IMG/VR virus record: IMGVR_UViG_3300025117_000238
Coordinates: 1-22,209 of that record
DNA from: a virus
Length of the DNA: 22,209 bases
Strand: one strand, 5' to 3'
Positions 6,889 to 13,025 of this stretch are shown one piece after another. The position numbers and the translations under genes were made by a program. Positions within the stretch are counted from its first letter, which is position 1, and each line of letters starts with the position of its first letter. The notes under the pieces were generated by a model. It saw only the letters and a list, made by a program, of their open reading frames with translations. It searched no databases and was not told where the DNA came from.

Positions 6889-8742
6889 GTGAACTTTCTC
6901 TGGATCAAGCTGCAAGACTTCAAGTCCTACCGTGGTGAACACGTTCTGGATCTCAGGAAGTTCGGTCCGGGCCTGTACTATATCCGAGGCACGAACAAAT
7001 ATGAGCCAGATATGGGCTCCAACGGCGTCGGCAAGTCGAGCGTCTGGGACGCCGTGCATTGGTGTTTCTATGGGGCCAGCCTACGGGCGGTAAAGAGTCC
7101 AAACCTAGCCCCATGGGGCAAAAAAGGCGGCACAGCGGTCACGGTATGCTTGTGCCTGGACGGCATGACCACCAAGGTCAAGCGCACTTATAAGCCGAAC
7201 TCACTTGCTGTGATTCAGGACAAGCAAGAACGGGGCGTTACCCAGGAACAGCTTGAAGACATGCTGCGGTTGAACTCTGAACGGTTTCAACAGAGCATCA
7301 TATTCGGCCAGCACTCCGTCATGTTCTTTGACTTGACGCCTGGGCCAAAGCTCGACGTGTTCACAGACCTGATGGGCCTCAACTTCTGGCTCGAGCGTGC
7401 TGAACACGCCAAGCACACGACGTCGGAGCTCGCGGTCAACTTCCAAGAACTGGAGCATCAGCAACTAACGAATGAAACACGCATCGAGGAACTCACGGCC
7501 GCTATTGCGGAAGATGAAGCGGCAGCGGTTGTTGAAGCCCAGGAACAAGGTAAGCGGTTAGAGGCTATTCGTGATGGTATCCGAACCTTGAAGGCTGCGC
7601 GGGACGATGTCGTTCAGCAGTATGATGGGCTGAGCAAGAAAGCCGACGACTTGAGCGTCAGGACTAAGACTGAAGCGGACATCCTAGCGGTTGAGCAAGA
7701 GAAGATAGATGCTGTTGCAACTGAAGCCGCTGGCCTTGAAGCTGAAGTTGCCAAGGTTCAGGCTGAGGTAGCTGCTATCAATCGCCAGATCGCACGCATA
7801 AAGCAGGCTAAGGACATCTGCCCTACTTGTGGCCAGAAGATAGATAACAGTCACCTCAAGAAAGAGCTGGCGCGCTTGGAAGTTGATAGGGCCACGTTCG
7901 ATAAGAAAGAGACCAAACTGGCGGCAAAGCTGGAAGCGCTGGAAAAGCGGTACAACTATTTGAAGGGTGGTTTAGAGAAGGCTAGGTCGAAATGCGTTGC
8001 GCACCAGCAGCTCGAGGCTGTTGAATATGAAATCCGTCAATGCCAACACAGTCTGCAAATATGTGATACGAAGTTAGAGAGCGGGCAGCGTGCGCTCAAA
8101 GATGCTAAGAACCAGACCTCAGCCTATGCTGAGCGTATCCAGCGCAACCGTGCCAAGCTAATGGAGCTTGAAAGGATACTGAAGAAGACCAAGAAGCAGA
8201 TGCAGGAACTAGAGCCCCTCATTCCCCAGGCCCAATATTGGGTGAAGGGTTTCAAGGACATCAGGCTGTTCGAAATAGATGAAGCGCTCCAAGCATTAGA
8301 GGTCGAGGTCAATAACTACCTCACCGGCCTTGGCATGGAGAACTGGACGGTCAAACTCGCAGTTGAACGTGAGACCAAGGGTGGAAGCATCAGTCGTGGA
8401 CTTCAAGTGTTTGTAGATCCTGGTACAGGAAAAGAGAATGACGTTAAGCCGTGGGAGTCGTGGTCTGGTGGTGAAGGCCAAAGGCTCAGGCTCGCTGGCG
8501 CGCTAGGCTTGGCAAATCTTATTCTACGGCAGCGGGGCATTGAAACGAATATCCAGGTATGGGATGAGAAGCTGTATTGGCTATCAGGTACGGGTGAAGA
8601 GGATATGCTCCAGCTCTTGCAGGAACAGGCCAAACAGAACGGTAAGCAGGTATGGGTTATTGACCAGCACGCTTTAGACTACCCGTTCGACGGTGTGATT
8701 GACGTCATCAAAGACAGGAAGGGTTCGAGGATAGAGGTATGA
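6889..8742 (+). CDS. SbcC/Rad50/gp46-like SMC-type ATPase with zinc hook
   Basis: This 617-residue ATPase subunit pairs with the SbcD-like nuclease to process DNA ends. The GTG start at 6889 gives the usual opening (KLQDFKSYRGEHVLDL). Walker A is GSNGVGKSS (43-51), the Q-loop region is near FQQSIIFGQHS, and a long coiled coil runs from about residue 165 to 445. The zinc hook is C311-P-T-C314 (DICPTCGQ), the ABC signature is SWSGGEGQRLRL (about 524-535), and Walker B is VWDE with D559-E560. It is much shorter than bacterial SbcC (about 1000 residues) but similar to T4 gp46 (560). The ribosome binding site is weak. The gene ends in an ATGA overlap with the next one. Confidence 0.92.
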   Translation: MNFLWIKLQDFKSYRGEHVLDLRKFGPGLYYIRGTNKYEPDMGSNGVGKSSVWDAVHWCFYGASLRAVKSPNLAPWGKKGGTAVTVCLCLDGMTTKVKRTYKPNSLAVIQDKQERGVTQEQLEDMLRLNSERFQQSIIFGQHSVMFFDLTPGPKLDVFTDLMGLNFWLERAEHAKHTTSELAVNFQELEHQQLTNETRIEELTAAIAEDEAAAVVEAQEQGKRLEAIRDGIRTLKAARDDVVQQYDGLSKKADDLSVRTKTEADILAVEQEKIDAVATEAAGLEAEVAKVQAEVAAINRQIARIKQAKDICPTCGQKIDNSHLKKELARLEVDRATFDKKETKLAAKLEALEKRYNYLKGGLEKARSKCVAHQQLEAVEYEIRQCQHSLQICDTKLESGQRALKDAKNQTSAYAERIQRNRAKLMELERILKKTKKQMQELEPLIPQAQYWVKGFKDIRLFEIDEALQALEVEVNNYLTGLGMENWTVKLAVERETKGGSISRGLQVFVDPGTGKENDVKPWESWSGGEGQRLRLAGALGLANLILRQRGIETNIQVWDEKLYWLSGTGEEDMLQLLQEQAKQNGKQVWVIDQHALDYPFDGVIDVIKDRKGSRIEV

Positions 8743-9050
8743 GTGCTACTGATATTAAGACCTGTGAACTTTGTGGCCGCAACTATTATTTTCACTGTGA
8801 TCACGGTGTAAGGGCTATGCCAATAATTTCTGAGAAACCGTTCTGGATGGTCTTTTCGCCGGATGTGCCGCCCGATCAATACGAGTTGAACTACAGGTGC
8901 CCCAAGCAAGAAGCCATCAACATCGCGGTGCGTGAGGCGCGTACGAATCCAGGGAAACGCTTCTATGTCTTGGCGGCTGAATTCGTAGCGTTCTTGCCTA
9001 AGCAGGACGTGCTGACGCGGGACTTCATACAAGAGCCAATAGGGGGGTGA
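8739..9050 (+). CDS. Small phage protein with zinc-like N-terminus and NPG-FYVL module
   Basis: The ATG overlaps the SbcC-like stop. Residues 9-21 (CELCGRNYYFHCDH) look like a small Cys/His metal site. The rest follows a pattern I associate with small phage proteins of unknown function: FWMVFSPDVPPDQYELNYRC, then AINIAVREARTNPGKRFYVL and an AEFVAF strand. That module probably forms a compact alpha/beta fold. The combination of knuckle and module may be a fusion. No activity can be assigned. Confidence 0.6.
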   Translation: MSATDIKTCELCGRNYYFHCDHGVRAMPIISEKPFWMVFSPDVPPDQYELNYRCPKQEAINIAVREARTNPGKRFYVLAAEFVAFLPKQDVLTRDFIQEPIGG

Positions 9051-9053
9051 GCT

Positions 9054-9218
9054 ATGAAAGTTTGGGAACTACTCGAACTCCTGTACCAATATGATTATGA
9101 CACTGAAGTCATAATTCTGGATGCAGCTAGATATCAGCATCCTCCGACCGTAGCGGTATTCCAAGCCACGCCACCTGTAATCGAGATCAAGCCTGACTAC
9201 ATGGCTGAGCCATGCTGA
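9054..9218 (+). CDS. Small hypothetical protein, 54 residues
   Basis: The start ATG 9054 follows AGGGGGGTGAGCT, a strong purine-rich site. The sequence begins MKVWELLELLYQYDYDTEVI and continues ILDAARYQHPPTVAVFQATP, ending in DYMAEPC. This layout (ELL..L.Q.D.D.EV) is common in small phage proteins of unknown function. It overlaps the next small gene by 7 nt. Confidence 0.65.
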   Translation: MKVWELLELLYQYDYDTEVIILDAARYQHPPTVAVFQATPPVIEIKPDYMAEPC

Positions 9219-9364
9219 AGCTACCATGCGACGATTGTTTCGATCCGGTCAGGTGCCTTGACAAAGATGAGTGTGCGCACCGTAGGGCATCATATAATTT
9301 CTGGGCGTTGATGTGCGTCCTGATTATTCTAGCCGTCATGTATGTGTTATGGATGGCAAGGTAA
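9212..9364 (+). CDS. Small membrane protein with N-terminal cysteine cluster, 50 residues
   Basis: The ORF starts at ATG 9212 inside the end of the previous gene and stops at TAA 9362-9364, whose last base starts the next ATG. Cysteines C6, C9, C15 and C21 lie in an N-terminal segment (PCDDCFDPVRCLDKDEC) that could bind zinc. A single membrane helix follows (WALMCVLIILAVMYVLWMA). Frame-to-frame coupling on both sides supports expression. Function is unknown. Confidence 0.6.
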   Translation: MLKLPCDDCFDPVRCLDKDECAHRRASYNFWALMCVLIILAVMYVLWMAR

Positions 9365-9747
9365 TGCAAAAAGAAAACGGCGTGTTGAAGGTGTTCCCCG
9401 ATCTGCATGAAGCAGAGATCTTGGGGGAGAGAATACACCTTACAAATCAACAGGTGACAATACTGGCGATGTTGGTAAAGCATGAAGGCAAGATCGTGCG
9501 CATGACGTCAATAATCAATGAGCTGTGGGGGCCACATAACATGCGCGATGTGCCTAAACGGCGCAGCGGTACGGGGCGTGAAGGTGGTGACGGCCATTGG
9601 CCAAGCGTGATCTACTCGCTCGTGTCCTATGTTCGTGCTAGTGTGAAGGATGTAGCTAAGATTGAACCCGCCAGATTTGACGGCATCGGGTGTCGTGGCA
9701 GCGCTCCCGCTGATGGCTATCGCTTGACGTACCTGAACAAGAATTGA
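9364..9747 (+). CDS. OmpR/PhoB-type winged-helix DNA-binding protein
   Basis: The 127-residue protein is a stand-alone effector domain of the OmpR/PhoB type with no receiver domain. The winged helix spans about residues 20-125: RIHLTNQQVTILAMLVKHEG, then KIVRMTSIINELWG, then the recognition-helix part VIYSLVSYVRASVKDV, ending in the wing GYRLTYL. The loop DVPKRRSGTGREGGDGHW between helices is unusually long. The start ATG 9364 overlaps the preceding TAA; an upstream in-frame start at 9313 lies inside the previous gene. It is the first of several DNA-binding genes in a row and may regulate phage transcription. Confidence 0.75.
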   Translation: MQKENGVLKVFPDLHEAEILGERIHLTNQQVTILAMLVKHEGKIVRMTSIINELWGPHNMRDVPKRRSGTGREGGDGHWPSVIYSLVSYVRASVKDVAKIEPARFDGIGCRGSAPADGYRLTYLNKN

Positions 9748-9751
9748 AGTC

Positions 9752-10132
9752 ATGCGCGGGCCGCAAGACAAAGGAGATAAGCAACGCCGGTTCAAAGAGC
9801 ATTACCCGGCTAAAGGTGTGATTCCACACCCGTCCCCTTCAGTAGCTCTTGGCAGGTCCATATTCTATCGCAGCCGTGTCAAATCACCGGATGAGCGCCT
9901 CCATGTTCTGATCAGTGGTGAGAACAACCTCAAGATCGGCAAACGGGTATCCAAAGGCAAATGGAATGGGATGCCCATCTACACGCTGACCTTAGAAGAG
10001 CGGGCTACCTGTTCATCTGATTGCCACCATTGGCGCACGTGCTGTGCTACCTGCGGCGCGTGCTGGGCCAGTAACAAGACTGTGAACTTCGTTGAGCATA
10101 GCTATCTTGGGGTGGGCAGACGTGGGCTATGA
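9752..10132 (+). CDS. N-terminal fragment of a larger phage/prophage protein, C-terminally truncated
   Basis: Residues 24-95 match a pattern I recall from a roughly 250-300 residue phage/prophage family: FYRSRVKSPDERLHVLISGE, then NLKIGKRVSKGKWNGMPIYT, then LTLEERATCSSDCHHWRTC. In that family the Cys motif is normally followed by YGNN and a long conserved domain (RLHVLGDF and onward). Here the sequence changes abruptly to CATCGACWASNKTVNFVEH and stops at residue 126. This suggests a deletion removed the C-terminal part. The family identification is from memory of sequence patterns and no named function is known to me. The remaining Cys-rich end may be non-functional. Confidence 0.5.
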   Translation: MRGPQDKGDKQRRFKEHYPAKGVIPHPSPSVALGRSIFYRSRVKSPDERLHVLISGENNLKIGKRVSKGKWNGMPIYTLTLEERATCSSDCHHWRTCCATCGACWASNKTVNFVEHSYLGVGRRGL

Positions 10133-10156
10133 ATGGCAAGGCGGTCAGGCGTATAA

Positions 10157-10309
10157 ACGTGCCGCACACAAGCACGTCGCTGCCCCGGGTCACAGCTTGA
10201 GCTTTGGATATTCAACAAGTATATGCGACGCGGGTGGTCAATCAAGCGCATGGCTCGAGTTAGTGGCATCAGTCGAAATACCGTCAGGGCAGTTCTATCG
10301 AGGGCCTAA
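10157..10309 (+). pseudogene. Helix-turn-helix gene remnant lacking its 5' end
   Basis: The same frame as the truncated gene at 9752, after two stops (10130, 10154), carries a good helix-turn-helix: RRGWSIKRMARVSGISRNTV, then RAVLSRA and a TAA at 10307-10309 that overlaps the next ATG (TAATG). The S-I-K/R-I-A-R..G-I-S-R-N-T-V-R pattern is like the DNA-binding N-terminus of IS21-type transposases and of small phage HTH proteins. No ATG, GTG or TTG start with a ribosome binding site lies upstream. ATG 10223 is possible but unsupported. It is best read as the 3' end of a gene whose 5' end was lost with the adjoining deletion. Confidence 0.5.
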
Positions 10310-10599
10310 TGACTGACGAGAGCACGTTCGTTCATCCGGGCTGGTCATTGACCAAGCGTGAGATAGAGATAATGAACATGGTCGCTGACGGTATGGCGCA
10401 TAAGGAGATCGCGCACGTTCTTGGCCTGTCTTATCGCACCGTGCAGGTCCATACCATGTCAGTCGCAAAGAAGCTAGACACCCATGGTGGTCCAGGTCGA
10501 CTGGCGCTCTGGTGGGCTGTTGAACGCTACAAAGCATCAGGCGCGGTGCCCGCCATAACCTCGAAGGTCCAGTTCGCTGACATAAAGGTGAAGCCGTGA
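10309..10599 (+). CDS. LuxR/GerE-type helix-turn-helix protein
   Basis: The 96-residue protein consists mainly of a GerE domain at residues 13-72: WSLTKREIEIMNMVADGMAH, KEIAHVLGLSYRTVQVHTMS and VAKKLDTHGG. This is the standard LuxR HTH (L-T-x-R-E, K-E-I-A, S-x-x-T-V-x-x-H). It has no sensor domain. The start ATG overlaps the preceding TAA; the stop overlaps the GTG of the next gene. It probably acts as a small transcription regulator. Confidence 0.82.
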   Translation: MTDESTFVHPGWSLTKREIEIMNMVADGMAHKEIAHVLGLSYRTVQVHTMSVAKKLDTHGGPGRLALWWAVERYKASGAVPAITSKVQFADIKVKP

Positions 10600-10796
10600 A
10601 GGCGCGCAACGCGGGGACCTTTGTGAAGTGTGATCCTAGGGCGATTGCGGCGGGGAAGAAGTCGAGCCGGTATAGGCCATACACTTTCTATTCCCCGGAG
10701 AAGGACATGAGGCAAACTGATCCTCAAACGGATGAACTTCTCAGGAAGAACATGGACAAATACATCGGGATGCTGCGGAGGATTATTCGCAAATGA
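10596..10796 (+). CDS. Small basic hypothetical protein, 66 residues
   Basis: The frame begins with a GTG overlapping the LuxR-type gene's TGA (GTGA) and ends in an ATGA with the next gene. The sequence is basic (KCDPRAIAAGKKSSRYRPYT) with a C-terminal helix (ELLRKNMDKYIGMLRRIIRK). A shorter version from ATG 10708, preceded by CCGGAGAAGGAC, would give 29 residues and has the better ribosome binding site, so the true start is uncertain. Function is unknown. Confidence 0.55.
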   Translation: MKARNAGTFVKCDPRAIAAGKKSSRYRPYTFYSPEKDMRQTDPQTDELLRKNMDKYIGMLRRIIRK

Positions 10797-11017
10797 CTGA
10801 TGAAGCTAAGCAGGTAGTACGTACAAAGTTCAAGCGGCGGGATGGAACGACCCTTCCGACTGAAACATATCAGTTGCGTCTGCCCGTGGAGATCATAGAC
10901 AGATTGCGCAGGGCCGCGCACTTGAAATCTCGTAGGGATGCTAAGTACACCAGCATGGCAGATATGATCAGAGCCTGGATAGATGAAAAGCTCAAGGAAG
11001 AGGAGACCGTGCAATGA
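10793..11017 (+). CDS. Ribbon-helix-helix DNA-binding protein candidate
   Basis: The 74-residue protein has the ribbon-helix-helix order. A short basic strand comes first (PTETYQLRLPVEIIDRLRRA, where the strand is TYQLRLP). Helix A continues to AAHLKSRRD. Helix B follows after a turn as YTSMADMIRAWIDEKLKEEE, with a serine before the helix as in Arc/MetJ-type folds. Such proteins act as dimers on operator DNA. Both ends are coupled through ATGA overlaps. Confidence 0.7.
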   Translation: MTDEAKQVVRTKFKRRDGTTLPTETYQLRLPVEIIDRLRRAAHLKSRRDAKYTSMADMIRAWIDEKLKEEETVQ

Positions 11018-11163
11018 AAGATGGTGAAGGTGCCTTCATACTCATTTGCGCTATCGTAACAGTCATAGGTATGGTCCTGATTTCTTGGGATCTGGGTTGG
11101 AAAGCAGCGGTAGGCATCACGCTTATTTCGGCTGTTTCTTCCGCAAGAATCAAGGGCGGCTAA
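11014..11163 (+). CDS. Small two-helix membrane protein, 49 residues
   Basis: This short ORF starts at an ATG overlapping the previous TGA. It has two hydrophobic segments: AFILICAIVTVIGMVLISW and a shorter AAVGITLISAVSSA, separated by DLGWK. The C-terminus is RIKGG. Size and topology resemble many uncharacterised phage inner-membrane peptides. Function is unknown. Confidence 0.6.
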   Translation: MKDGEGAFILICAIVTVIGMVLISWDLGWKAAVGITLISAVSSARIKGG

Positions 11164-11172
11164 AGAACTGAA

Positions 11173-11427
11173 ATGAGCCCGAATCAAGCCAAATGCCTGA
11201 AGGCTTTGAACGCACTGACATCCCCTGACGGTGAGATGTGCGTACCATTTGCGCCTATCCAGCAGCGAACCAAGCTCGACCGTAAAACCGTTCGTAGGTG
11301 CGTTCGTGCGCTGGCAAGACGGGGCTTGGCAGCGTTTCACCGCCCGCTCTGGTCTGATGACGGGCTACCCGCCGGAGCGGGCTACTGCATTTCTCGCACC
11401 GGGCGGGCGATCGTAGCGCATCTATGA
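11173..11427 (+). CDS. Winged-helix DNA-binding protein, 84 residues
   Basis: The protein has a MarR/replication-initiator-like winged helix: KCLKALNALTSPDGEMCVPF, then PIQQRTKLDRKTVRRCVRAL (the recognition helix), then ARRGLAAFHRPLW and a wing ending in CISRTGRAIV. It carries no ligand domain. The start ATG 11173 has only a weak upstream purine run (AAAGAACTGAA). It is the last of the tandem DNA-binding genes. Confidence 0.7.
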   Translation: MSPNQAKCLKALNALTSPDGEMCVPFAPIQQRTKLDRKTVRRCVRALARRGLAAFHRPLWSDDGLPAGAGYCISRTGRAIVAHL

Positions 11428-11452
11428 TGGCTCTTCTGTGGGAGTGTTATAG

Positions 11453-11734
11453 TTGACAAACCCAGAAACTAGAAGTGGGTCCACTAAGTTTAACGCTATG
11501 GACCCTGATCCTCAGCGTCAAACCTGCAAGGCGTGTGGACGTAAAGATAAATTCGATTTCACGGTTCCGCCGGACATATGGCTAACCGTCGTGCCGGTGC
11601 ACTTATCCGGGCTGGTCGTATGCCTCGCCTGCTTCGACGAGTTCGCAAAAAGAAAGGGTGTGGACTACGGACCGCACATCCACACCCTATATTTCGCGGG
11701 CGACGCCGCGAACCTGATATTCACGCGTACTTAG
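11453..11734 (+). CDS. Small zinc-knuckle protein
   Basis: The frame opens at TTG 11453; an ATG at 11498 gives a 78-residue form (MDPDPQRQTCKACGRKD...). Two CxxC pairs stand about 34 residues apart (TCKACGRKDKF and VVCLACFDEF), typical of a small treble-clef or zinc-ribbon domain with beta strands between. The stop TAG (11732-11734) overlaps the stop of the convergent minus-strand gene. TTG has a GGAG 6 nt upstream, ATG none, so TTG is slightly favoured. Function is unknown. Confidence 0.6.
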   Translation: MTNPETRSGSTKFNAMDPDPQRQTCKACGRKDKFDFTVPPDIWLTVVPVHLSGLVVCLACFDEFAKRKGVDYGPHIHTLYFAGDAANLIFTRT

Positions 11735-11946
11735 CGGCAGTTTCCGGCCGCCTGTTTCGATTTGCACTCGTTGCAGAGTTCGCCGCTGGTCGGCTTGCTC
11801 GGCTTGGTCGTCTGTACGCCAAGACGGTTGATGCGATCTAGCGCGCCGCAATGCGGGCACGTCGGACCCTCGGGCCAGACAATGCTTTCCAACTTGGCAA
11901 AGGCGGCAACTTCATCGTGAAAGTAAGGGCGAGATAGGATAGACAT
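11731..11946 (-). CDS. Orphan IS1595-type transposase zinc ribbon
   Basis: This 71-residue protein matches the N-terminal zinc-ribbon segment of IS1595-family transposases: MSILSRPYFHDEVAAFAKLE, then VWPEGPTCPHCG with C30/C33, then GVQTTKPSKPTSGELCNECK with C58/C61. In full elements this ribbon is followed by a C-rich turn, QFTVxxGTxFE and a DDE-type catalytic domain. Here it ends at once (AAGNCR), so only the DNA-binding part remains. No transposase core or terminal inverted repeats are visible nearby. It has its own promoter and ribosome binding site (AGAAGGAATTGAGCCC before ATG) inside an otherwise plus-strand block. It could be a domesticated DNA-binding protein or a decayed insertion element. 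Confidence 0.72.
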   Translation of the reverse strand: MSILSRPYFHDEVAAFAKLESIVWPEGPTCPHCGALDRINRLGVQTTKPSKPTSGELCNECKSKQAAGNCR

Positions 11947-11972
11947 GGGCTCAATTCCTTCTATGAGCCCAT
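11945..11972 (-). promoter_or_regulatory. Perfect palindrome over promoter -10 and start codon (operator candidate)
   Basis: ATGGGCTCA (11945-11953) and TGAGCCCAT (11964-11972) are perfect inverted 9-base arms around a 10-base spacer. On the minus strand one arm touches the -10 box, the spacer holds the ribosome binding site AGAAGGAA, and the other arm includes the start codon of the zinc-ribbon gene. It is well placed for binding by a dimeric repressor, possibly the zinc-ribbon protein itself, or for an RNA hairpin hiding the start. Confidence 0.55.
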
Positions 11973-11998
11973 TCTACCTATGGCGTTGGGTTTGTCAA
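11971..11998 (-). promoter_or_regulatory. Sigma70-like promoter for the zinc-ribbon gene
   Basis: On the minus strand TTGACA (11998-11993) is followed after 16 bases by TAGAAT (11976-11971), a near-consensus bacterial housekeeping promoter. It lies 25-52 bases upstream of the gene's ATG. It is the clearest promoter in the window. Confidence 0.7.
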
Positions 11999-12080
11999 GT
12001 ATAATACTCCCCTCTTCTGTATAGTATGTTTGTACGTTCATGTTCAACTGTTCAACCGCTCATTAGTTCAAAAGGAGACT

Positions 12081-12953
12081 ATGATGTTAGCAAATGTTCG
12101 AAAAGCGCTCGATATAGTATCAGCACGTTTAGGCTACCTCCAACCATTCCTGGCAGATGATTATCGCAAATGCGATCTTCCTCCTGAACAGGAAGTTCGT
12201 ATGAACGATATGATGTGGGTTACGCACGGAGCCAGCCATAAAGGTGCGCCTGTGCAAGTGACCGTTGATAGGCGCGGCTTCTCGAGCTTCATGTTCAACA
12301 GACAGCTTTTTGAATTCACACGGAAGCGGTCAAGATGGAGCAAGCACGCTGACTATAACGAAGTCTTGAATGAAACACCGCGCGGCCTGCTTATTGGAAT
12401 AGACGCTTCTATAAGCGAGACTAGGCTCAGGGTTTATTGCGTGCCAGCAGCGCGGGCCTTCCGGTCTCTGGAATTTGGCGATCCAGGCATATCGGAATAC
12501 ATCGGCGTCAAGTCCGAGGCAGTGCAGATCAAAAAGGCATGGACGGGCTGGACCGCGCAATTCGATGTGAATATCACAACGAACAAGGTGCGTGGATTGG
12601 AAGGTGTTCTAGCCGTGCTGCTATTCGGCGACGAATCCGAAGAAACTGAAACCTTCGAGACCGCTAGGCTGGATGGGTGTGAGGTGTCGCCCTCACGTGG
12701 GTTGAATCCTACCCGCGCACCGCGATCGACAGCAACTTCACAAGAGCGGGAGTACGATACTTGGGAGGAATTTTTGGAGTATCATTCTCTACCGGCACGG
12801 CTTTATAATCCACAGGTCAAGACCTTGGTCAATGAATTCAGTGCACTATCAGCGAACAAGCGCGGTGGTCGGTCTTCATTGCGTGGCCAAGACTTTACGA
12901 TCGGGATACAGTTCAAAGACGGCAGAGTGAAGTATCTGTTCGTACCTGAGTAG
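12081..12953 (+). CDS. Hypothetical protein, 290 residues, monocistronic-looking
   Basis: The start ATG 12081 (ATGATG) has the strong site AAAAGGAGACT. Earlier in-frame TTG codons lie in the non-coding leader. The leader (11985-12080) is AT-rich with four GTTCA repeats, unlike the tightly packed operon. I do not recognise the protein. It has a helical N-terminus (NVRKALDIVSARLGYLQPFL), a middle part rich in beta strands (LLIGIDASISETRLRVYCVP; AWTGWTAQFDVNITTNKVRG), a Ser/Thr-rich linker about residue 215, and a C-terminal part with TWEEFLEYHSLPARLYNPQV and IGIQFKDGRVKYLFVPE. Position beside the orphan zinc ribbon suggests an accessory 'moron' gene. Confidence 0.7.
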   Translation: MMLANVRKALDIVSARLGYLQPFLADDYRKCDLPPEQEVRMNDMMWVTHGASHKGAPVQVTVDRRGFSSFMFNRQLFEFTRKRSRWSKHADYNEVLNETPRGLLIGIDASISETRLRVYCVPAARAFRSLEFGDPGISEYIGVKSEAVQIKKAWTGWTAQFDVNITTNKVRGLEGVLAVLLFGDESEETETFETARLDGCEVSPSRGLNPTRAPRSTATSQEREYDTWEEFLEYHSLPARLYNPQVKTLVNEFSALSANKRGGRSSLRGQDFTIGIQFKDGRVKYLFVPE

Positions 12954-12987
12954 GCAATCATGAGGCGGCCGGGTGCTTTACAAGCTC

Positions 12988-13008
12988 GGGCAGAGGCCCC
13001 TGCCTTTA
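12988..13008 (+). terminator. Weak hairpin with short T run
   Basis: GGCAG (12989-12993) pairs with CTGCC (13000-13004) around AGGCCC, followed by TTTAT. It lies in the 70-base gap after the 290-residue gene and could end that transcript, but the stem is short. Confidence 0.3.
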
Positions 13009-13025
13009 TCTGAGGAATGGATAAA

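Noticed and set aside
10092-10316. 74-residue plus-strand ORF between the truncated gene and the LuxR-type gene
   Set aside because: It overlaps both, lacks a ribosome binding site and shows no domain, while the HTH fragment is in another frame.
11999-12009. AGTATAATACT as a plus-strand promoter for the 290-residue gene
   Set aside because: The -10-like TATAAT is good, but no -35 hexamer lies at 16-18 bases upstream and the sequence is nearly palindromic, so direction is unclear.
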